The position numbers and the translations under genes were made by a program. The notes under the pieces were generated by a model. It saw nothing but the letters and a program-made list of their open reading frames with translations. It was not told the DNA's origin and made no database searches. Below, one piece after another: positions 1-5,075 of a DNA stretch of 6,800 nucleotides. The first letter of the stretch is position 1. The number at the start of each line of letters is the position of its first letter. Source of the DNA: Planctomycetota bacterium (lineage in GTDB: Bacteria > Planctomycetota > Planctomycetia > Pirellulales > UBA1268); the NCBI GenBank assembly GCA_003669255.1, contig QWPO01000011.1, positions 1 to 6,800 on the forward strand, given 5' to 3'.

Positions 1-1008
1 ACGGTGTTCTTCTCCGCCACCCTCTCGGCGGAGATCCGCTCGCTGGTCACGGGTCACTCCCGCGACGCCGTCTCGGTGAGCGTCGGCTCCCGTTCCGCAG
101 GCGGTCCCGCAGCCGTGGAGCAGGTTGCCTACGAGGTTCCGCACCGTGCCAAGCTCGAGGCGATCACGCGGCTGCTCGATTACCACGACGTTTCCAGCGG
201 CGTGATCTTCTGCAACACGCAGCAGATGGTCGAGGAACTTGCCGATGCCCTCGGCTCCCGAGGATGCCCCGCGGAGCGGCTGCACGGCGGCATGGCCCAG
301 GCCCAGCGGACGCGGGTGATGAACGCGTTCAAGAAGGGGGCGTTTGCCTTCCTCGTGGCCACCGACGTGGCCGCGCGGGGCATCGACGTGGACGACCTCG
401 GCCTCGTCATCAACTACGACATGCCCTACGACGCGGAGGACTACATTCACCGCATCGGCCGGACGGGCCGCGCCGGCCGCAAGGGGCTGGCGATCACGCT
501 CGTGTCAGGTGGGGCCGCCTACAAGCTCCAGCACATCGAGCGGACTCTCAAGACGCGGATTCGCCGCGAGCGGATGCCGACCGCGGCGGCCGTCGATGCG
601 CGTCGTGCGGAGCGGCTCGTCGAACGACTGCGGGAGACGCTCGGCGGCAACGCCTTCCGGGCCCGGCTGTCGGTCGTGGACCGGCTCGTCGGAGAGGGGC
701 ATCCGCCTGCGGTCGTGGCCGCGGCGATCCTCCAGCACTTCGCCCCTGCCCCGCCGCCGCCAAGCCCTGCCGACGAGGCCGCCTTCGCGCCGCCGTCGCG
801 AGGGCATCGGGTCAGTTCAGGCGACGGCCCTCGTCGTCCGCCGCGAACAGGTGGACACCACCCGGCCGCACGCCCAGCGAAAGCCGGTCGCCCGGGGAAG
901 CCGCCCGGTCGCCCGGCACCCGGACCACGTGGGAAGACCCGCCGACCGAAACGTGGGCCAGCGTCTCGTGGCCCATCTGCTCGGCCACCTCGATCACGGC
1001 GGTCGTGA
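1..1008 (+). CDS. deaD: DEAD-box ATP-dependent RNA helicase, DeaD/CsdA-like (5' end outside window)
   Basis: The C-terminal 335 residues of an RNA helicase that unwinds RNA using ATP; DeaD/CsdA proteins act in ribosome assembly and mRNA turnover, notably in the cold. The frame is open to base 1 and begins within motif III (SAT in TVFFSATL), so the Q motif, Walker A and DEAD box lie upstream; the GTG at base 4 is an internal Val codon. Seen in order: the RecA-2 motif around VIFCNT, the LHGGMAQ segment, motif V (ATDVAARGID) and motif VI (HRIGRTGRAGR). The following helical region (IERTLKTRIRRERMPT and an arginine-rich helix) resembles DeaD/CsdA more than RhlE. After a proline run near residue 250, the last 64 residues form a low-complexity tail with 15 Arg, 4 Lys and one acidic residue, which could be an RNA-binding extension. 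This tail is encoded opposite the 3' end of the ATPase gene. Family is near certain; the DeaD assignment is moderate. Confidence 0.93.
   Translation, partial: TVFFSATLSAEIRSLVTGHSRDAVSVSVGSRSAGGPAAVEQVAYEVPHRAKLEAITRLLDYHDVSSGVIFCNTQQMVEELADALGSRGCPAERLHGGMAQAQRTRVMNAFKKGAFAFLVATDVAARGIDVDDLGLVINYDMPYDAEDYIHRIGRTGRAGRKGLAITLVSGGAAYKLQHIERTLKTRIRRERMPTAAAVDARRAERLVERLRETLGGNAFRARLSVVDRLVGEGHPPAVVAAAILQHFAPAPPPPSPADEAAFAPPSRGHRVSSGDGPRRPPRTGGHHPAARPAKAGRPGKPPGRPAPGPRGKTRRPKRGPASRGPSARPPRSRRS
812..1008. other. Convergent tail-to-tail overlap of deaD and malK coding regions
   Basis: Both frames are open across 197 bases. On the - strand this encodes malK residues from about 302 to the end, part of the conserved TOBE domain. 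On the + strand it encodes the low-complexity basic tail of the helicase. In this phase the second base of each helicase codon is opposite the third base of a malK codon. No T-rich terminator separates the genes here. Confidence 0.9.
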
Positions 1009-1912
1009 ACGGCACTGCGTCGCCCGTGACGACGAGATCCTCGGGGCGGATGCCGAGCACGGCTGGGCCCTGCGGCAGAAGTGCCGCACTTTGGCCCGAG
1101 CCCAGGCCCGACCCGTCGTCCGCGAGCGGGAGACGGGCCGCATCGCCGTCGACCACGAACGCCCCGTCGCGGATCGCTCCCGGGAAGAAGTTCATCGTGG
1201 GGCTCCCGATGAATGAGGCCACAAACCGGTTGGCGGGCCGGCGGTAGATCGCGAGCGGCGCATCGATCTGCTGGATCACGCCGTGGTTCATGAGCACGAT
1301 CCGGTCGCCGAGCGTCATCGCCTCGACCTGGTCGTGGGTCACGTAGATCACCGTGGTGCCGAGCCGGCGGTGTAAGCGGGCGAGTTCGGCCCGCATCTGC
1401 ACGCGGAGCTTGGCATCGAGGTTCGAGAGCGGCTCGTCGAACAGAAACACCTCCGGTTCGCGGACGATCGCCCGCCCCACGGCCACCCGCTGTCGTTGGC
1501 CGCCGGAGAGTTCGCGAGGCCGGCGGGCGAGGAGGTGCTCGATCGAGAGGGCCGCCGCGGCGTCGGCCACGCGGCGGTCGATCTCCGCGGCCGGAGTGCC
1601 GCGCATCTTGAGGCCAAACGCCATGTTCTCCCGCACCGAGAGGTGCGGATAGAGGGCGTAGTTCTGAAACACCATAGCAATGTCGCGGTCGCCGGGGGCC
1701 ACGTCGTTGACCACGCGGTCACCGATGCGGATCTCACCGCTCGTCACCTCCTCGAGCCCCGCCACCATCCGTAGGGTGGTCGATTTGCCGCAGCCCGACG
1801 GCCCCACGAGCACGAGAAACTCGCCGTCGGCGATGTCGAGCGAAATGCCGCGGACGGCGTGAAAGCCCTCGGCGTACCGCTTGTGAAGATCCCGGATCGT
1901 GACGGTGGCCAT
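812..1912 (-). CDS. malK: MalK/UgpC-type ABC importer ATPase
   Basis: Cytoplasmic ATPase of a carbohydrate ABC importer (366 residues, close to E. coli MalK at 371); a dimer drives the MalF-like/MalG-like channel. Seen: Walker A at 37-45 (GPSGCGKST, K43), Q-loop Q83 in VFQNYALYPH, signature LSGGQ at 135-139, Walker B VFLFDEP at 155-161 with catalytic E160, D-loop SNLD at 163-166, switch H193. From about residue 235 follow the regulatory OB-fold (TOBE) segments, including GIRPEDL near 287-293 and the family-typical end GVRPGGVHLF. A Gly/Ser/Ala-rich linker-like stretch at about 262-284 separates the TOBE parts. The ATG start follows the permease stop by 18 bases and gives the canonical N-terminus. 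It is last in the operon and its 3' end overlaps the helicase gene by 197 bases. The sequence alone cannot separate maltose from other UgpC/MsmX-type sugar systems; malK is chosen from the neighbours. Confidence 0.95.
   Translation of the reverse strand: MATVTIRDLHKRYAEGFHAVRGISLDIADGEFLVLVGPSGCGKSTTLRMVAGLEEVTSGEIRIGDRVVNDVAPGDRDIAMVFQNYALYPHLSVRENMAFGLKMRGTPAAEIDRRVADAAAALSIEHLLARRPRELSGGQRQRVAVGRAIVREPEVFLFDEPLSNLDAKLRVQMRAELARLHRRLGTTVIYVTHDQVEAMTLGDRIVLMNHGVIQQIDAPLAIYRRPANRFVASFIGSPTMNFFPGAIRDGAFVVDGDAARLPLADDGSGLGSGQSAALLPQGPAVLGIRPEDLVVTGDAVPFTTAVIEVAEQMGHETLAHVSVGGSSHVVRVPGDRAASPGDRLSLGVRPGGVHLFAADDEGRRLN
1065..1097 (+). terminator. Candidate hairpin downstream of deaD, inside malK
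   Basis: A perfect 7-bp inverted repeat, TGCGGCA-GAAG-TGCCGCA (1071-1088), lies 62 bases after the helicase stop. It is flanked by GGGCC (1065-1069) and GGCCC (1093-1097), which can pair as an outer 5-bp stem across a bulge. On the + strand CTTT follows the inner stem at once. The run of only three T makes it a poor classical intrinsic terminator; it could be a weak terminator or an RNA 3'-end stabiliser. It falls in malK codons 273-283, a linker-like part of that protein, so it may also be chance in GC-rich DNA. Confidence 0.3.
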
Positions 1913-1939
1913 GGCTGACAGGGCGGTGCCCTACTCCTT
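1913..1939 (-). promoter_or_regulatory. malK ribosome-binding region with hairpin in the spacer
   Basis: A Shine-Dalgarno-like AAGGAG (1934-1939, read on the - strand) overlaps the end of the malG-like gene but is 21 bases from the malK ATG, too far for normal use. The spacer contains AGGGC-ACC-GCCCT (1920-1932), a perfect 5-bp stem with a 3-base loop. Folding it would leave 8 bases between the Shine-Dalgarno and the ATG. No nearer purine-rich site is visible. Confidence 0.4.
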
Positions 1940-2761
1940 CACCGAGCCGACGGTGAGCCCGTTGACCAGGTATTTGCTGAACGCGAGAAACACCGCCACC
2001 ACGGGGATGCTGACCAGGATGGAGGCCGCGGCATAGAGCCCCCACTGCGACGAGAGACTCGCCTGGAATCCCTTGATACCCAGCGGCAGCGTGAACATCG
2101 ATTCGTCCTGCATCACCTGGGCGGCCACGATGTATTCGCTCCACGCCGTCATGAAGCTGAAGAGCGCCGTGATCACCAGGCCCGGCGTGGCCAACGGCAG
2201 GACGACATGCCAGAACGCCTGGGCCCGCGAGCAGCCGTCGATCCGCGCCGCCTCCTCGAGCGAAGCAGGGATCGTGTCGTAGAAGCCCTTCATCTGCCAG
2301 ACGCAGAAGGGCAGCGCTGTGGCCGTGTAGAAGACCATCAGGCCGAGCCAGGTGTCCACGAGGCCGAGCTTCGCGATCAGCACGTAGAGCGGCAGGAGGA
2401 GCATCGTGGCGGGAAACATTTGCGTGGTCAGGATCGCGAGCATCGTGGCCTTGCGGCCGATGAACCGGAACCGGCTGAAGGCGTAGCCTGCCGTTGAGGC
2501 TAGCGCCACGCCGGTGAGCGTGACCACTCCCGAGACGACGAGCGAGTTGCCGAGCCAGCGGAGAAAGGGCTGCTCAGTGAACAGCTTCACGTAGCTCTCG
2601 AATGTCCAGTCGGGCGGAATGATCGAGAGGTCGGTGGACCGCAGCCGATCGCCCGGGCGGAGCGAGATCGAGACCACGTTGAGCACGGGATAGAGCGAGA
2701 TCGCCACGAACAGGAGCAGCACCGCGTGCCGCAGGAGCGTGATCCGCAGCGGTTCCTTCAT
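1931..2761 (-). CDS. malG: MalG-like inner-membrane permease of a carbohydrate ABC importer
   Basis: Second permease subunit of the importer (276 residues, typical for the MalG family). Six membrane segments are visible at about 11-31, 71-96, 104-128, 136-158, 195-215 and 243-263. The cytoplasmic coupling (EAA) loop that docks on the ATPase is intact: EEAARIDG at 169-176 with the conserved G176, followed by FWHVVLPLATPG at 183-194. The C-terminus YLVNGLTVGSVKE matches the usual MalG ending (LVxGLTxGxVK), so the gene is complete. The ATG start is supported by AGGAG six bases upstream. It follows the fused binding-protein/permease gene by 34 bases and precedes malK by 18, which fits an operon coding for one complex. 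The family is certain; the sugar is inferred from the adjacent GH13 enzyme and the MalE-like domain. Confidence 0.95.
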   Translation of the reverse strand: MKEPLRITLLRHAVLLLFVAISLYPVLNVVSISLRPGDRLRSTDLSIIPPDWTFESYVKLFTEQPFLRWLGNSLVVSGVVTLTGVALASTAGYAFSRFRFIGRKATMLAILTTQMFPATMLLLPLYVLIAKLGLVDTWLGLMVFYTATALPFCVWQMKGFYDTIPASLEEAARIDGCSRAQAFWHVVLPLATPGLVITALFSFMTAWSEYIVAAQVMQDESMFTLPLGIKGFQASLSSQWGLYAAASILVSIPVVAVFLAFSKYLVNGLTVGSVKE

Positions 2762-2767
2762 GACCGT

Positions 2768-2772
2768 CTCCT
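2768..2772 (-). promoter_or_regulatory. Shine-Dalgarno of the malG-like gene
   Basis: AGGAG on the - strand, six bases before the ATG at 2759-2761, within the 34-base gap after the fusion gene. Sequence and spacing are canonical, and it supports the chosen start. It is the clearest ribosome-binding site in the operon. Confidence 0.7.
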
Positions 2773-2795
2773 CGTGCTGGTGGCGGCTGCGGCGA

Positions 2796-5066
2796 TCATC
2801 GGTAGACGCTCTCCGTGGCCCGGGTGCGCTGCAGAAACACGACCGAGAAGGCGAGCAGGATCAGAAACATCACCATCGAGAGGGCGGCACCGTAGCCGTA
2901 GCGGTAGAGATTGAACACCGACTTGTAGACGTAGGACACGAGAATGTGGGTGGAATCCTGCGGCTCGCCGCCGTTCGAGACGAGCCAGATCACGTTGAGG
3001 TTGTTGAAGGTCCAGATGGCGCCGAGCGTGGCGGCCGGCAGGAGCACCGGCTTGAGGAGCGGCAGCGTGATGTGCCAGAACTGCTGCCAGCGGCTCGCCC
3101 GGTCGATCCGGGCCGCCTCGTAGAGTTCCTGCGGGATCCCCTGCAGGCCGCCGAGGGCGATCACCATCATGAATGGAAAGCCGAGCCACACGTTGGCAAT
3201 GATGCAGGCCTCGAACGCCCGCAGCGGCTCGCCGAGCCAGTTGACCGCCGGCAGGCCGAGCCATTTGCCCAGCATCAGGTTCACGGCGCCGTACTCATAA
3301 TCGAACATGCCCCGCCAGGTGAGCGCTGTAATGTAGGCGGGCACGGCCCAGGGAATGATCAGCAGCAGGCGGTAGATCGCCTTGCCGCGGATCGGGCCGT
3401 TGAGGGCCACGGCGAGCATCACGCCCAGGGCCACGTGCAGCGACACGTTGATCACCGTCCAGAGGATTGTCTTCAGGAACACCCCCGACAGCCCCCAGAG
3501 CTTCGGATCCGAGAGCACTTCGGCGTAGTTCTGCAGGCCCACGACCCGCCAGTCGCGAAACCGCACCAGCGACATGTCGGACAGCGAGAGCACGAGGTTC
3601 CAGACGAACGGAAACACGATCACGGCGAAGATCACCGCCACGGCGGGAAGCGCGAAGGCATAGGCGGTGGGGTTACGGCGAAGATCCGCGAGGAAGGCGA
3701 CGAACGTGGGCAGCTGCCGCACAAGGAGGGCGAGCAAGCCGAGACCCACGACGGTCGCGAGCACGGGCACCAGCGGGCTGGGCTCGATCCGGCGGTGCAT
3801 CGAGTCGATGAAGCCCTCGGCGTCGTGCTGCATCCGCTCGGCCGCGGCGGCAGGATCGAGCGACCCGCCGAGCACCGCCTGGTAGGCAGGCCGCATGCCG
3901 TCCCACACCGCCCGGAGCTCCGTCGCCACCGGCATCAGCCGGCCGTTTTCGAGCTGGGCCCGCGAGGCGGCGAGCGTGGCATCGGTGGAAAACACGGGAT
4001 CGTCCCAGACGGTCTTTCGGGCGGGCAGCATCCGCAGCCGCTGCACGAGCCGCCGCTGCACGTCGTCAGACGCCATATGTCGCACGAAGCCCATCGCGGC
4101 CTCCGCCGCGGAGCCGCGGGCGTTGGCGTTGAGCGAGTAGCCCTTCGGAGCCACCATCGGTCGCATAGGCAAGCCGGTGGCATCCACCGTGGGTAGCACG
4201 GCCACCGCCGCATCGATCGCGGGATTCTCCAGATAATCCGACCAGCTCCAGTCGCCATTGACGATCATCGCCGCCCGGCCCGTCTTGAAGAGCGAGTCGG
4301 CCAGTTCGTAGTCGCAGTTGGCCGGGGCCACCTTGTGGACGTCGCGGAGATCGCGGATGAACCCCAGCGCCGCCGTCATCGCCGGCGTGCCGAGGTCAGG
4401 CACCGGCGGTGATGACTCCGGCTCGCGAAACACCCAGCCACCGAAGCCTGTCACGAACGGGATCGCGAAGAAGGGCTCGGTGTAGTTCCAGACGAGTCCG
4501 TAGTGGTCAGTGCGGCCGTCGCCGTCGGCGTCCGTCGTGCTCGCAACTGCCAACTTCACAAGCTCGTCGGTGGTGGTGGGAGGATTCGCCACCAAGTTCC
4601 GGTTGTAGACGAGTGCCAGGTGGTTGCCGAACCGGTCGCCGATCTGCACCAGCTCGCGGCGGCCAGACCCATCCCTGGCCGGTAGCGTGGTGAGGCCGCC
4701 TTCGACAAACGCGGCCCGCTCCGCCTCGGGCAGCCAGGGGGAAAGGTCTTGGATCAGCCGCATCGTGTGAAATGTGTCGAGCACGTCCGACGGCCCATAC
4801 ACCAGTTCGGGCCCGGCCCCCGCCAGGGCCGCGGCCTGAAAGCCGCTGCGGAGCTCCTCGGTCTCCTTGTAGAGCGGCCGGATGCGGACGTCAGGATGCT
4901 CCGCCTCGTAGCGGGCGATCTCGTCGGCGAGAAACTCTCGCTCGTTCGGCCGCGACTGGTGCCAGATCGTCACCACCTGCCGGGCGTCATGCGGGCCGCA
5001 GCCCGCCGCGGCAGCCGCGAGTGATACCAGGAGGACCAAGAGAACGGTCCGCAGCAGGCTTCCCAT
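2796..5066 (-). CDS. malEF: Fused MalE-like solute-binding protein and MalF-like permease
   Basis: One 756-residue chain joins two normally separate importer subunits. Residues 1-22 are a hydrophobic signal sequence followed by C23 in an AAGC lipobox-like site (atypical Ala at -3). Residues about 30-428 are a MalE-like binding domain. By eye, E197-P198-F199, W273 and W275 in NGDWSW, and W388 align with E. coli MalE sugar contacts E153-P154-Y155, W230, W232 and W340, which favours malto-oligosaccharides. A DxDxDG loop (179-187) may bind calcium. An extra membrane helix (about 432-449) and a basic cytoplasmic linker (R450, R463, R464) lead into a six-helix MalF-like permease (first helix about 468-491). 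The coupling loop starts at E650 (EAARID), but R656 stands where Gly is usual. FNNLNVIWLVSNGG (687-700) is typical of MalF. There is one continuous frame with no sign of a frameshift. The gene starts 9 bases after the GH13 stop. Confidence 0.95.
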   Translation of the reverse strand: MGSLLRTVLLVLLVSLAAAAAGCGPHDARQVVTIWHQSRPNEREFLADEIARYEAEHPDVRIRPLYKETEELRSGFQAAALAGAGPELVYGPSDVLDTFHTMRLIQDLSPWLPEAERAAFVEGGLTTLPARDGSGRRELVQIGDRFGNHLALVYNRNLVANPPTTTDELVKLAVASTTDADGDGRTDHYGLVWNYTEPFFAIPFVTGFGGWVFREPESSPPVPDLGTPAMTAALGFIRDLRDVHKVAPANCDYELADSLFKTGRAAMIVNGDWSWSDYLENPAIDAAVAVLPTVDATGLPMRPMVAPKGYSLNANARGSAAEAAMGFVRHMASDDVQRRLVQRLRMLPARKTVWDDPVFSTDATLAASRAQLENGRLMPVATELRAVWDGMRPAYQAVLGGSLDPAAAAERMQHDAEGFIDSMHRRIEPSPLVPVLATVVGLGLLALLVRQLPTFVAFLADLRRNPTAYAFALPAVAVIFAVIVFPFVWNLVLSLSDMSLVRFRDWRVVGLQNYAEVLSDPKLWGLSGVFLKTILWTVINVSLHVALGVMLAVALNGPIRGKAIYRLLLIIPWAVPAYITALTWRGMFDYEYGAVNLMLGKWLGLPAVNWLGEPLRAFEACIIANVWLGFPFMMVIALGGLQGIPQELYEAARIDRASRWQQFWHITLPLLKPVLLPAATLGAIWTFNNLNVIWLVSNGGEPQDSTHILVSYVYKSVFNLYRYGYGAALSMVMFLILLAFSVVFLQRTRATESVYR

Positions 5067-5075
5067 GCGACGCGA

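Noticed and set aside
1..12. GTG at 4-6 as the helicase start
   Set aside because: It would begin at motif III and drop the whole ATP-binding domain; the frame is open to base 1, so the gene is cut by the window edge.
822..836. CGACG-GCCCT-CGTCG inverted repeat near the malK stop as a shared terminator
   Set aside because: Only a 5-bp stem with no T run on either strand; inside both coding frames. Too weak to call.
264..1247. Second + strand frame overlapping the helicase and malK
   Set aside because: Arg/Pro/Gly-rich translation typical of a frame-shifted GC-rich gene; the helicase motifs lie in the other frame.
2739..4196. Long open + strand frame (485 codons) opposite the fusion gene
   Set aside because: Its codons are the exact complements of the - strand codons. 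In GC-rich genes TTA, CTA and TCA are rare, so this antisense frame stays open by default. The product is rich in His, Glu and Arg with no domain, and the - strand has clear family motifs.
2796..5066. Fusion as an assembly or frameshift artefact
   Set aside because: The frame is continuous, and the added membrane helix with a basic linker gives a sensible topology, which a random join would be unlikely to produce. Raw reads would settle it.
5067..5075. Promoter or regulator site between the GH13 and fusion genes
   Set aside because: The gap is only 9 bases; no room for a promoter and no operator-like repeat is visible.
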